Shown: positions 31,391 through 39,839, numbered from the stretch's first letter. The stretch: DNA of 43,803 nt from Ruminococcus sp. (GCA_017478965.1 JAFVCV010000022.1:1-43803); one strand, 5' to 3'. The notes: generated by a model not told the origin, from the sequence alone. A program made the numbers and translations.

Positions 31391-33163
31391 ATGGCTTTAC
31401 CAGCGGATCTTGTGCAGAGACTCAAGGACGCCAATCCCATAGCAGAGGTCATGGGACGGGTCGTGTCTCTGAAATGGCAGGGAAGGGATTATGTGTGCCT
31501 TTGTCCTTTCCATACGGAAAAGACGCCTTCCTGTCATGTCCACCCGGACAGCGGATATTTCAAATGCTTTGGCTGCAACGCCGGGGGGGACGTCATCACT
31601 TTCACGATGATGTACAATAATCTTGAGTATATGGACGCCGTGAGAAAGCTTGCCGAGGACGCAGGGCTGCCTCTTCCGGAGGACAGGGGCGAAAGGAAGC
31701 GCACCGACGAGCGCAAACGGCTTTATGAGATAAACAAGGCGGCAGCAAGGTTCTTCTATTCTCAGCTGCGGACCCCTGAGGGAATGAAGTGCGTGGACTA
31801 TCTGATGAATACCAGAAAGCTCACGCCGGAGGTCATAAAGAAATACGGCATGGGCTATGCTCCCAGGAGCTGGACCGCACTTAAAAACCATATGATGGCC
31901 GAGGGCTTTTCCGAGGAGGAGCTGGTGAAGGCCTCGCTCCTCACAAGGTCAAGCAAGGGCGGCGCCAATACCTTTGCCTTTTTTATGGACAGGGCCATGT
32001 TCCCGTTCATAGACCTTTCGGGAAGGATAGTGGGCTTCGGCGGAAGGACCCTTGGGGACGATAAGCGGAAGTATCTCAATTCCCGGGATACGGCCTGCTA
32101 CAATAAGAACAGGTTCCTGTTCTCGATGAATTTCGCCAAGGAAAAAAGTGTAAAGACCGGAACGGTGCTGCTGTGCGAGGGGAACCTGGACGTTATCTCG
32201 CTCTACCGCAGCGGCTTTGAGAACGCTGTGGCAAGCTGCGGCACGGCGCTGACGGAGGAGCAGGCTAAGCTGATATCAAACTATGCCGAGAAGGTCATTA
32301 TCTGCTATGACGCCGATGAGGCCGGACAGAAGGCCACTGCCAGGGCCATAGGCATACTCAGGGGCGCAGGGCTGAAAACTGCGGTGCTGAAAATAAACGG
32401 CGCCAAGGACCCTGATGAATATATAAACAAATACGGCGCCGACCATTTCAGTCATCTTATCAGGAACGCTGAGGGCGCAGTAGAGTTCGAGCTGGAAAAG
32501 TGTAAGGAAGACCTTGATCTTACTACTGACGAGGGCAGGCTGGACTGCCTTAAAAGGTCATACGGGGTCCTGGCTAAGATAGGCTCGGCGGTGGAGAGAG
32601 AGATCTACATATCAAAGCTTGCCAAGGACATGGGCGTAAGTGCCAATTCTGTGGAGAACGAGGTGAACAGGGTCCTCAGAAGGGGCGTCAAGCAGTACGA
32701 GCTTGCACAGTTCAGGGCAGAGATGAGGAGGATCACTAACAGCGATCCTAAGACGGACTCAGGTTCCGTAGAGGTAAGGTCGGAAAGGAATATAATCTAT
32801 CATCTGGCAAATTTCCCGGAAGATCTCGAACACATCGTTTCAAGGATAAAGCCGGAGGAATTTATAACCGACTTTGAGAAGAGCGTTTACGGCAGCCTTG
32901 TATACAGGATCAGAAACGAGCTGGATATATCGCCTTCGGGGTTTTACGATGAATTTTCGCCGGAGGAAGTGGATAAGATAACTTCGCTGTTTGTTTTTGA
33001 GGATATGGGGGCTGATGATATAGATGTGATCTATGACTGCATAAAGCATATTAAGGCCTACAACTCCCATGCTGAGGAAAAGCAGAGGGATGAGAGCGGT
33101 GAGTTCGACCCGGAAGCGGCCGCAAGAGAGTTCGAGGAGATGCAGAAAAAATTCAGCCAGTAG
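31391..33163 (+). CDS. dnaG: DNA primase
   Basis: The 590-aa primase makes RNA primers for replication. The N-terminal zinc-binding domain has C38, H41, C59, C62 (CPFHTEKTPS...CFGCNAGG). The core includes KYGMGYAP, FPFIDLSGRIVGFGGRTLG and the TOPRIM fold (LCEGNLDVISLY, CYDADEAGQKA). The C-terminal helicase-binding domain follows from about residue 430. AAGGAG lies 6 nt before the ATG. Length is normal. Confidence 0.96.
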   Translation: MALPADLVQRLKDANPIAEVMGRVVSLKWQGRDYVCLCPFHTEKTPSCHVHPDSGYFKCFGCNAGGDVITFTMMYNNLEYMDAVRKLAEDAGLPLPEDRGERKRTDERKRLYEINKAAARFFYSQLRTPEGMKCVDYLMNTRKLTPEVIKKYGMGYAPRSWTALKNHMMAEGFSEEELVKASLLTRSSKGGANTFAFFMDRAMFPFIDLSGRIVGFGGRTLGDDKRKYLNSRDTACYNKNRFLFSMNFAKEKSVKTGTVLLCEGNLDVISLYRSGFENAVASCGTALTEEQAKLISNYAEKVIICYDADEAGQKATARAIGILRGAGLKTAVLKINGAKDPDEYINKYGADHFSHLIRNAEGAVEFELEKCKEDLDLTTDEGRLDCLKRSYGVLAKIGSAVEREIYISKLAKDMGVSANSVENEVNRVLRRGVKQYELAQFRAEMRRITNSDPKTDSGSVEVRSERNIIYHLANFPEDLEHIVSRIKPEEFITDFEKSVYGSLVYRIRNELDISPSGFYDEFSPEEVDKITSLFVFEDMGADDIDVIYDCIKHIKAYNSHAEEKQRDESGEFDPEAAAREFEEMQKKFSQ

Positions 33164-33232
33164 CTTTTTGCCCGAATGTATGAATTATTCCCGGAAACGG
33201 TGACTATAATAAAAATCAAGGAGAGTATGATT

Positions 33233-34333
33233 ATGACAGACAGAAGTAAGATCATGGAAAACCTTATGGAACACGGCAAGCAGACCGGCAAGCTGACCAC
33301 TAAGGAGATAACCGACGCTCTGGAGAAACTGGATTTTGACGTGGAGCAGATGGATAATTTCTATGACACCTGCGCAAGCCTTAATATCGAGATAATCGAC
33401 GACGTTGTGGTGGACGACACTCTGGATTTCGTAAATCCGGACGATGAGCTGGACCAGGACGGGGTCGATATATCCCTTTCTACCGACGGCATCGCTATCG
33501 ACGACCCGGTAAAGATCTATCTGAAGGAGATAGGACGTGTGCCGCTGCTGACCTCTGAGGAGGAGATACAGCTTGCAGAGATGATGTCGGGGGATAACGA
33601 GAAGGAGGCATCCAAGGCAAGAAAGAGACTGGCCGAGGCCAACCTCAGGCTGGTGGTGTCCATCGCCAAGAGATACGTTGGCAGGGGCATGAGCTTTCTT
33701 GACCTTATCCAGGAAGGCAATATGGGCCTTATAAAGGCCGTGGAGAAGTTCGATTACAAGAAGGGCTTCAAGTTTTCCACCTATGCCACATGGTGGATAA
33801 GGCAGGCCATAACCCGAGCCATCGCTGACCAGGCCAGGACCATACGCATACCCGTCCATATGGTGGAGACTATCACCAAGGTAAAGAAGGTGTCCTCACA
33901 GCTTCTCCATAAGAACGGCCGTGACCCCTCGCCGGAGGAGATCGCAGGGGAGCTTGACATGAGCGTGGACAGAGTGAGGGAGATAATGAGGATCGCACAG
34001 GACCCTGTTTCCCTGGAAACTCCTATAGGCGAGGAAGAGGACTCTCATCTGGGTGACTTTATCCCCGATGACGATGCTCCGGCTCCTGCTGAGGCAGCGT
34101 CACTGGTGCTTCTGAAGGAGCAGATAAACCAGGTGCTCTCTACCCTGACTGAGCGTGAGGAGAAGGTCCTCAGACTCAGGTTCGGCCTGGAAGACGGCAG
34201 ATCAAGGACTCTGGAAGAGGTCGGACAGGAATTCAAGGTGACACGGGAAAGGATACGTCAGATCGAGGCAAAGGCACTGAGAAAGCTCCGTCACCCCAAC
34301 CGCAGCAATAAGGTAAGGGATTTTATAGACTGA
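33233..34333 (+). CDS. rpoD: Primary RNA polymerase sigma factor SigA/RpoD
   Basis: The 366-aa housekeeping sigma factor has region 1.1 at the N-terminus, region 1.2 ([17 protein letters not shown]), region 2 ([46 protein letters not shown]), region 3, and region 4 ([33 protein letters not shown]). It recognises the TTGACA/TATAAT promoters that are abundant here. The start is ATG 33233, 9 nt after AAGGAG; ATG 33227 is too close. It lies 69 nt after dnaG. Confidence 0.96.
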   Translation: MTDRSKIMENLMEHGKQTGKLTTKEITDALEKLDFDVEQMDNFYDTCASLNIEIIDDVVVDDTLDFVNPDDELDQDGVDISLSTDGIAIDDPVKIYLKEIGRVPLLTSEEEIQLAEMMSGDNEKEASKARKRLAEANLRLVVSIAKRYVGRGMSFLDLIQEGNMGLIKAVEKFDYKKGFKFSTYATWWIRQAITRAIADQARTIRIPVHMVETITKVKKVSSQLLHKNGRDPSPEEIAGELDMSVDRVREIMRIAQDPVSLETPIGEEEDSHLGDFIPDDDAPAPAEAASLVLLKEQINQVLSTLTEREEKVLRLRFGLEDGRSRTLEEVGQEFKVTRERIRQIEAKALRKLRHPNRSNKVRDFID

Positions 34334-34356
34334 GTCCGTAAAATTAGGAGGATCAT

Positions 34357-34803
34357 ATGTATATTACTCTTGAGACAGACTATGCGGTGAGGATCACTGC
34401 GGAGCTGTGCAGGGAACAGGGCAAGCTGGATGCCAGGACCATATCCGAAAGGACCGGCGTGACTCTCAGGTTCTCTTTGAAGATACTGAGAAAGCTGGTC
34501 AGCGAAGGCATCGTGAGATCGTATAAGGGTACCCAGGGCGGGTATATGATCAATATGGATCCCCATGAGATAACCCTCAGAACTGTGGTAGAGGCCATAG
34601 AGGGTACATATTGCTTTTCCCGCTGCCTTTCAGCGGACGGTGAGTGTAACAGAGGTGCATCGGGTTACTGCAGATTTCAGGAGGCTTTCGCCGAGATAAC
34701 TCATATGGTCAGGGACAAGCTTGACAGCTTTACCTTTGCAGACCTTATCACCGAAAAGGAGGATAAGGAGAAGGCTGATGAAAGAAGAATCCCAGAGCCG
34801 TAA
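34357..34803 (+). CDS. Rrf2-family transcriptional regulator with four cysteines
   Basis: The 148-aa winged-helix regulator opens MYITLETDYAVRI, with recognition region VTLRFSLKILRKLVSEGIVRS and wing YKGTQGGYMI. It has C86, C90, C97 and C105 where IscR-like members bind an Fe-S cluster (spacing Cx3Cx6Cx7C). An iron-sulfur or redox sensing role is therefore likely. The distant suf operon at 4.2-9.2 kb is a possible target. AGGAGG precedes the ATG, 23 nt after rpoD. Its end overlaps the next gene by 26 nt. Confidence 0.87.
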   Translation: MYITLETDYAVRITAELCREQGKLDARTISERTGVTLRFSLKILRKLVSEGIVRSYKGTQGGYMINMDPHEITLRTVVEAIEGTYCFSRCLSADGECNRGASGYCRFQEAFAEITHMVRDKLDSFTFADLITEKEDKEKADERRIPEP

Positions 34804-35857
34804 CGGCGGCGAAAATGCAAAAAAACAGTTCAGGCTCAGCGACGAGGCCAGGGCAAGGATAGACCGGGAATACTCTGACGTCAGCACCCAGTGGACGGAC
34901 AAGGCATATGAAAGGCACCAGAGAAAGCCCGGACAGAGAAGGTCTTCCGCTCATGAGGTCAGATCTGTTCAGAGGGCGCAGCGCCAGGAGAGGCAGCAGC
35001 AGGACCGTTTGCAGAGCTATAAAGCCCGCAGCAGCGTCAGCGAGCGCTATGAAGATTGTCAGGGGTATACGGACTATCAGGAGGATCGGGAAAGCCCGGA
35101 GCCGAAAAAGAGCCGTTTCAGGCACTGGCGGCGAAAGCTTGCTGTCAGGATACTGGTCATCAGTGCGGTACTGATGCTTATAAATGTGGGCGTGCTGTTC
35201 TTTTCCGGCAAGCTCTGGTTCAATGAGCCAAGGAAAAGGGACTACCCGATAAGAGGGCCTGTTATCAGTGAGAAGGAGGGCCGGGTGGACTGGGAGAAGT
35301 TCACTTCCCAGAATATCCAGATGGTATACGTCAGGGCCACGAAAAGCACAGCCTACGTGGACGAGAGGTTCCAGAAGAACCGCAGCGCTCTGGAAGATAT
35401 GGATATACCTGCCGGGTTCATCCATGTTTTTGACCTGGCCATGAGCGGCAGCGACCAGGCGCAGCATTTCATCAAGAGCGTGGGCAAGCTGGATAACTGG
35501 CTCTTGCCTGTGGTGGATATCGAGGCTACGGGCTTTTACAATGTGCTGCCTGTGGAATACGACAATGTAAGAAAGCAGCTCAGAGAGTTCTGCGATGAGC
35601 TTATCAAGGAATACGGCAAGGCCCCTGTCATAAAGTGCGACAAAAAGATTTATGAGAAGGTGGTCGGAACCGGCTTTTTTGAGGACTGTCCGCTGTGGTA
35701 TATAAGCGAGTATACAAAGCCTGACAGCAGCATCGACTGGACCTTCTGGGGCTACAGCAGCAGGGTGAAGTTCGACTACTACGAAAGCGGCGGTTTTCTT
35801 GAAATGACGGTCTATAAAGGTGATGAGACCGAGCTTGGCTATAATATGTTCGTATAA
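34778..35857 (+). CDS. Membrane-anchored GH25 (lysozyme-type) protein
   Basis: The 359-aa type II membrane protein has a basic, glutamine-rich cytoplasmic N-terminus (about 120 residues), one membrane segment (about 127-146) and an outside GH25 domain (about 165-359). GH25 muramidases cut peptidoglycan glycan strands. The catalytic D-x-E pair is present in LPVVDIEATG, and VDWEKF, MVYVRATK, and LWYISEY are typical. The early strand that normally carries an aspartate (G-[IF]-D-V-S) reads GPVIS, so one conserved active-site aspartate is missing. The start is ATG 34778 with AAGGAGAAGG upstream, inside the Rrf2 gene. Confidence 0.82.
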   Translation: MKEESQSRNGGENAKKQFRLSDEARARIDREYSDVSTQWTDKAYERHQRKPGQRRSSAHEVRSVQRAQRQERQQQDRLQSYKARSSVSERYEDCQGYTDYQEDRESPEPKKSRFRHWRRKLAVRILVISAVLMLINVGVLFFSGKLWFNEPRKRDYPIRGPVISEKEGRVDWEKFTSQNIQMVYVRATKSTAYVDERFQKNRSALEDMDIPAGFIHVFDLAMSGSDQAQHFIKSVGKLDNWLLPVVDIEATGFYNVLPVEYDNVRKQLREFCDELIKEYGKAPVIKCDKKIYEKVVGTGFFEDCPLWYISEYTKPDSSIDWTFWGYSSRVKFDYYESGGFLEMTVYKGDETELGYNMFV

Positions 35858-35867
35858 TATTGATCTT

Positions 35868-35903
35868 GACCGGTCCACTTTGAGGTGTGCCGGTCTTTTA
35901 TTT
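35868..35903 (+). terminator. Terminator after the GH25 gene
   Basis: The stem GACCGG/CCGGTC with an imperfect upper part is followed by TTTTATTTTT. Confidence 0.75.
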
Positions 35904-35975
35904 TTATGGTCAAGCTGTATAATAATATGTGCATAATATATAATTCATTTGTGCTGTTTTGTGTAAGTTGTTCTA

Positions 35976-36004
35976 TTGAAAAAATGTAAACAGAATGTTA
36001 TAAT
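35976..36004 (+). promoter_or_regulatory. Promoter of the five-gene VWA/PurA-like operon
   Basis: TTGAAA (35976-35981) and TATAAT (35999-36004) are spaced 17 bp apart. The leader to the first start at 36088 is about 78 nt. Confidence 0.85.
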
Positions 36005-36087
36005 ATTATATGTGAGAATGTGAGCAGCTTTGTTCTCAGGGCTGCGGCATACCGGTATCTGAAGAAAAAATGAACGGAGGACATAGT

Positions 36088-36390
36088 ATGGACGGAGAAT
36101 ATGCTGGACTTATCATAATGGGTTCTATAGTGGGCGTCATCGTGCTGATACTTCTGATAGCGCTTTTTGCAAATATCGCTACAGTTATAAAGTATAAGAG
36201 AAAGCCCCAGCAGCAGGGGCAGTTCGACGGCTATTCATGGCAGCCTGAGAACAGCAGTCTTGACAGCGCCCAGGCACAGGCTGTGCAGGGCTTTGAACAG
36301 GCAGCGAATGGGAGCTTTTCGCAGCAGCAGGCCGGCGATGATCTCAAGCAGGCGGCTGATCTTTCAGGCTTTGATGACAGCCCGCTCTGA
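36088..36390 (+). CDS. Small single-pass membrane protein, first gene of the VWA operon
   Basis: The 100-aa protein has one membrane segment (about residues 7-32, LIIMGSIVGVIVLILLIALFA), a short basic stop-transfer (KYKRK) and a Gln/Ser/Asp-rich, probably disordered tail with QAQAVQGFEQAA. No family is recognised. ATG 36088 has GGAGG 7 nt upstream; the in-frame ATG at 36070 sits before that site. It ends 23 nt before the next gene. It may anchor the soluble operon products at the membrane, which is inference from topology. Confidence 0.7.
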   Translation: MDGEYAGLIIMGSIVGVIVLILLIALFANIATVIKYKRKPQQQGQFDGYSWQPENSSLDSAQAQAVQGFEQAANGSFSQQQAGDDLKQAADLSGFDDSPL

Positions 36391-36413
36391 GATGCTGAGG
36401 AAGGAATGAAAAA

Positions 36414-37316
36414 ATGCTGAATTTTAAATGCCGCAACTGCGGCGGAGAGATGTCGGTGGACCGCAGGGGAGATCTGCTTTGCAGCTACTGCGATTCCAGG
36501 TTCGTGTTCACTGACAGGGACCTGAAGGATTATAAGGAATTCAGGTATAAGATGCTGTACTATCTCAGCGCAGTGGCTAATAAGACCGCCGCCGACAGCG
36601 ATGCCGAGAGGATATGGGAGAGTGCAGAGGGAGAGCAGTTCGAGACGGCCGACGGCACAGACATAGTGATAAACCATATCTATATGGGCAGATATGACGG
36701 GGTGGAGATCTATACTGCAAGAAACAGCGTGGTATTCGTTTTTCCCTCAGGCTGTCCGGGACTGGCTGACAGGTTCGGGAACTCGCTGAAGTGTCTCAGC
36801 TATCCCTCGGCGGACGTAAGGGATCTTTCGCAGTATTTTCCGCACATTACCGGGCAGTTCACCCTGAAGGACGGGAGAATGATGCTCGCTGTCTCCAAGC
36901 CGGAAAACGTGTTCCCGCTTGGGGCTTTCGGCAGCCTTCCGCCGGTCCATGCGGCCTGGATAACTTCCAGGCTTGAAAATCTGTGCTGTGTGCTGGAATA
37001 CAGCGGCGTAATGCACGGAGGGATAGACCTGGAGAGCCTGTTCATCAACGCCGGGACCCATGAGCTTTATCTCCTGGGAGGATGGTGGAAGAGCAGAACG
37101 GAAAGAGGAGTCAGCGATCTTCATATGGTGAGGAATACCGTGAAAAAGCTGATGGGCAGGTATCTTTCGCAGGCGCCGGGGGAATACCGGCGGTTTCTTG
37201 ACAGCGTCACCGCAAAGGACGCTTATGACGATTTCGCACAGTGGGACCAGGTCATACAGAAAGGTTTCGGCGGACGCAGGTTCGAGAAACTTGACCTGAC
37301 TGATATCAAAATTTGA
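36414..37316 (+). CDS. Zinc-ribbon protein with degenerate kinase-like domain
   Basis: The 300-aa protein starts with a zinc ribbon (C6, C9, C23, C26: FKCRNCGG and LLCSYCDS). The remainder (about 75-300) resembles the back half of a protein-kinase fold: MHGGIDLESLFINAGTHELYLLGGWW occupies the place of the HRD catalytic loop and DFG segment, followed by an HMVRNTVKKLMG helix and FLDSV..KDAYDDFAQWDQV. The catalytic aspartate is glycine (HGG), DFG is GGW, and no P-loop or VAIK lysine is visible, so it is most likely a pseudokinase. It starts 23 nt after the small membrane protein and ends 14 nt before the VWA gene. The kinase relationship is by motif recognition. Confidence 0.65.
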   Translation: MLNFKCRNCGGEMSVDRRGDLLCSYCDSRFVFTDRDLKDYKEFRYKMLYYLSAVANKTAADSDAERIWESAEGEQFETADGTDIVINHIYMGRYDGVEIYTARNSVVFVFPSGCPGLADRFGNSLKCLSYPSADVRDLSQYFPHITGQFTLKDGRMMLAVSKPENVFPLGAFGSLPPVHAAWITSRLENLCCVLEYSGVMHGGIDLESLFINAGTHELYLLGGWWKSRTERGVSDLHMVRNTVKKLMGRYLSQAPGEYRRFLDSVTAKDAYDDFAQWDQVIQKGFGGRRFEKLDLTDIKI

Positions 37317-37330
37317 AAGGAAGATGAAAT

Positions 37331-38221
37331 ATGGGCAGCGGCAGCTATACTAGCGCAGACTGGGCCAAGCTCAGGAGCAGCGCCAAGATCACAGAAAGAT
37401 CTAACGACAGGGATATTTTTAAGAAAAGGGAGATGGACCAGCGGTTCGACCCTAAGTACATAAACGTCCGTGAGGCCAGGGACGGCGACGACCACCCTGA
37501 GTCTACGCCTATTATAATAGGACTGGACGTTACTGGGTCTATGGGCTATCTTGCGGCGCAGATCGCCAAGGAGGGTCTTAATGAGACTATGATGAAGCTG
37601 TTTTCTACCAAGCCCGTCACCGACCCGCAGATAATGTTTGCCGCACTGGGGGACGTGGTGGACAGCGCACCTCTTCAGGTCACTCAGTTCGAGTCGGACA
37701 TCAGGATAGCAGAGCAGCTGATGGACCTGTGGCTGGAGGGCCGTGGCGGCGACAATCCTGAGGACTATAACCTTCTCTGGTATTTTGCCGCAAAGCACAC
37801 CAGCACTGACTGCTTTGAAAAGAGAGGCAAGAAGGGTTATATCTTTACCATAGGCGATGCCGACTGCCACCGGAGCATTACGGGAGACAGCTTCAGAAAG
37901 GTCTTTGGTGAAAAGGAGGACGAGCTGACCCTGAAACAGACCGCTGAGATGGCTAAGGAAAAATATGAGCTTTTCCATATCCATATCAGTAATCACAGAG
38001 ACGACAGACCGAGTCTGCTTGGCAGCGTTATCCCCGGACGTATCATAACTGTTGAAAAGGCCTATGTGGATACGATACCTGAGCTTATCGTCGGTGCTCT
38101 CCTTCTGGCAGGGGGACAGAGCATGAAACAGGTGGTGAGCAACTGGCCTGAACACAGTGAGCTGGTGCAGAGATCTCTTAGCGGACTGGTAATGAACAAT
38201 TCCGGCAGCATAGTATTCTGA
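37331..38221 (+). CDS. von Willebrand factor A (VWA) domain protein
   Basis: The 296-aa soluble protein has a VWA domain from about residue 58. The metal-ion-dependent adhesion site has D66, T68 and S70 (IIIGLDVTGSMGY, the DxTxS variant) with further MIDAS residues expected in the GRGGDNPEDY region (about 137-146). The N-terminal 55 residues are charged (TERSNDRDIFKKREMDQRFDPK). Intracellular VWA proteins act as metal-dependent assembly platforms, often paired with kinases, phosphatases or AAA+ ATPases. No signal peptide is present. GAAAGGAAG precedes the ATG, and the stop overlaps the next start by 1 nt (TGATG). Confidence 0.87.
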   Translation: MGSGSYTSADWAKLRSSAKITERSNDRDIFKKREMDQRFDPKYINVREARDGDDHPESTPIIIGLDVTGSMGYLAAQIAKEGLNETMMKLFSTKPVTDPQIMFAALGDVVDSAPLQVTQFESDIRIAEQLMDLWLEGRGGDNPEDYNLLWYFAAKHTSTDCFEKRGKKGYIFTIGDADCHRSITGDSFRKVFGEKEDELTLKQTAEMAKEKYELFHIHISNHRDDRPSLLGSVIPGRIITVEKAYVDTIPELIVGALLLAGGQSMKQVVSNWPEHSELVQRSLSGLVMNNSGSIVF

Positions 38222-39405
38222 TGCAGGAGGTCTTTGCAGTGATAGGGGCTTGTTTTGGTGACGAGGGCAAGGGTCTGGTCACCGACAGCCTTTGTATCGG
38301 CAGCGGCAGGACTGCTGTGGTAAGGCATAACGGCGGCGCCCAGGCGGGGCATACGGTGGAGGATGGGGGCAGGAGGTTCGTTTTCCATCAGCTCGGCTCC
38401 GGGTCTTTTCACGGTGCGGATACGGTCTGGGCCGATAGCTTTATGCCGGACCTTTTCAAACTCAGCGGTGAGCTGGAGGAGTTCACCAGTCTTTCTGGCC
38501 GGGAACCGAGGGTGTTGGCCTTCCCGGATACCTGTCCCACGCTCATAGACGATGTGCTTATCAATATGGCCCTGGAGAACTCACGGGGCAGCAGCCGTCA
38601 CGGCAGCTGCGGCATGGGCATAAACGAGGCCGATAACCGTATTTCAGCCGGGTACGGGATAACTCTCGGACAGATGAAGGGCTGCACCCTGGGGAGCCTT
38701 GAGAGACGAATGAGAGAGATAAGAAGTGCATATGTGCCCGGAAGGCTGAAAAAACTCGGGCTGGAGCCGGACAGGCTGGGGGAATACGGCGAGATGCTAT
38801 GTGACCCGGAGATCATCGGCCGTGCCGCACTGAACATGATGAGAGGACTTGAAAAAGTCAGCATCATCGAGGGCAAAGAGCCGCTCAGCGGCTACAGCAG
38901 GATAGTTTTTGAGGGCGCTCAGGGGCTGCTGCTGGATTCTATGAACAAGGAGTTCGCCCCTCATGTGACGGCGTCAAGGACCGGGCTGGATATGCCCCTG
39001 AGATCCTGTGAAAAGATCGGGGCAAAGCTTGGCACAGCAGTCTATGTCATTCGCAGCTATGTGACCCGGCACGGGGCAGGACCGCTGCCCGGTGAATGCG
39101 GCAAAAGTCTGTTGGGAGATATAGGCGACGATCTGACCAACCAGCCCAATCCCTGGCAGGGGACCATAAGATATGCCCCTCACCAAGCTGCGGAGAGCTT
39201 GCTCAAAGCAGTAAAGAAGGACCTTGACCGGGAGCACAGACCGGCGGCATGGCTGGCCGTGACCCATCTTAACGAGACCGGGAACATGGTCAGGTCCGTC
39301 GCAGGCGATATGAGCTTTGAGGAGCTTTGTGCCGACAGCAGGTTCGCAGGAGTTTTTGAGAGGGTGGTCCCTTTCTATTCGGGGCGCAGCGAAAGATTAG
39401 TGTGA
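38221..39405 (+). CDS. Divergent adenylosuccinate synthetase homologue (PurA/PurZ-like)
   Basis: The 394-aa enzyme of the adenylosuccinate synthetase superfamily keeps the N-terminal catalytic motifs: GDEGKG (13-18) with D14, and NGGAQAGHTV with H44. FEGAQGLLLD (230-239), VTASRT (249-254) and TRHGAGPLPGE (282-292) are also recognisable. It departs from housekeeping PurA at substrate-determining places: RHGSCGMGINE (126-136) in place of the usual TGRGIGP loop, NPWQGTIRYAP (310-320) where PurA has its RR.GW motif, and THLNET (348-353) where PurA has the guanine-reading TKLD. These variants recall archaeal and phage PurZ-type members. Expected chemistry is ligation of aspartate to a purine nucleotide; the substrate is unknown. 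There is no Shine-Dalgarno, so translation is coupled to the VWA gene. Confidence 0.85.
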   Translation: MQEVFAVIGACFGDEGKGLVTDSLCIGSGRTAVVRHNGGAQAGHTVEDGGRRFVFHQLGSGSFHGADTVWADSFMPDLFKLSGELEEFTSLSGREPRVLAFPDTCPTLIDDVLINMALENSRGSSRHGSCGMGINEADNRISAGYGITLGQMKGCTLGSLERRMREIRSAYVPGRLKKLGLEPDRLGEYGEMLCDPEIIGRAALNMMRGLEKVSIIEGKEPLSGYSRIVFEGAQGLLLDSMNKEFAPHVTASRTGLDMPLRSCEKIGAKLGTAVYVIRSYVTRHGAGPLPGECGKSLLGDIGDDLTNQPNPWQGTIRYAPHQAAESLLKAVKKDLDREHRPAAWLAVTHLNETGNMVRSVAGDMSFEELCADSRFAGVFERVVPFYSGRSERLV

Positions 39406-39421
39406 TATCAAGGAGAAGACC

Positions 39422-39649
39422 ATGATCTGTCCATACTGCAACAAGGAAATGAAAAAAGGCATACTTTCCGGTGACGGCAGGAGCGCTGTTACCTGGAAGG
39501 AGGGGGACAAGAAGGCCGGCTTTTACGACAAGCTGGGTCTGGCAGGATATACAGTCACAGCGGTCAGGCGGACCCTGGCGGCTTTTACTGTTGAGAGCTA
39601 TTTTTGTCCTGAGTGCAAAAAAATGATCTTTGACACAGACGTAAAATAA
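39422..39649 (+). CDS. Small zinc-ribbon protein, last gene of the VWA operon
   Basis: The 75-aa protein has a split zinc ribbon: C3 and C6 (ICPYCNKEMKKG) at the N-terminus and C62 and C65 (FCPECKKMIFD) at the C-terminus. This resembles the DUF6487-type proteins of Clostridia (PYCG.EM..G..). Function is unknown. AAGGAG lies 7 nt before the ATG, 16 nt after the PurA-like gene, so it belongs to the same operon. It is followed by a strong terminator. Confidence 0.75.
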   Translation: MICPYCNKEMKKGILSGDGRSAVTWKEGDKKAGFYDKLGLAGYTVTAVRRTLAAFTVESYFCPECKKMIFDTDVK

Positions 39650-39664
39650 ATACCCGATAACACT

Positions 39665-39732
39665 GCCCGCAGTATCAGGTGATGCGCAGCCTTTGTCAGG
39701 TGATAGTATCACCAAATACTGCGGGCTTTTTT
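39665..39732 (+). terminator. Long terminator of the VWA operon
   Basis: The outer stem GCCCGCAGTAT/ATACTGCGGGC (39665-39675 with 39716-39726) is followed by six T residues. The roughly 40-nt loop holds a second hairpin, GGTGAT/ATCACC, and a direct repeat of TCAGGTGAT. Confidence 0.88.
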
Positions 39733-39747
39733 CATGAAAAAAAATAA

Positions 39748-39776
39748 TTGAAAACGGGGCGGCTATCTGATATAAT
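39748..39776 (+). promoter_or_regulatory. Promoter of the debranching enzyme gene
   Basis: TTGAAA (39748-39753) and TATAAT (39771-39776) are spaced 17 bp apart. Confidence 0.87.
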
Positions 39777-39839
39777 AATAGGGATAAGAGGTATAATACT
39801 GGAAACGACTGAAATCTATGAAGGCAGGAGTGTTATCTA

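Noticed and set aside
34748-35878. 376-codon frame opposite the GH25 gene
   Set aside because: Antisense shadow: the plus-strand frame has clear GH25 motifs and a ribosome binding site; this one has neither.
37223-38155. 310-codon frame opposite the VWA gene
   Set aside because: Antisense shadow of a protein with an intact MIDAS motif.
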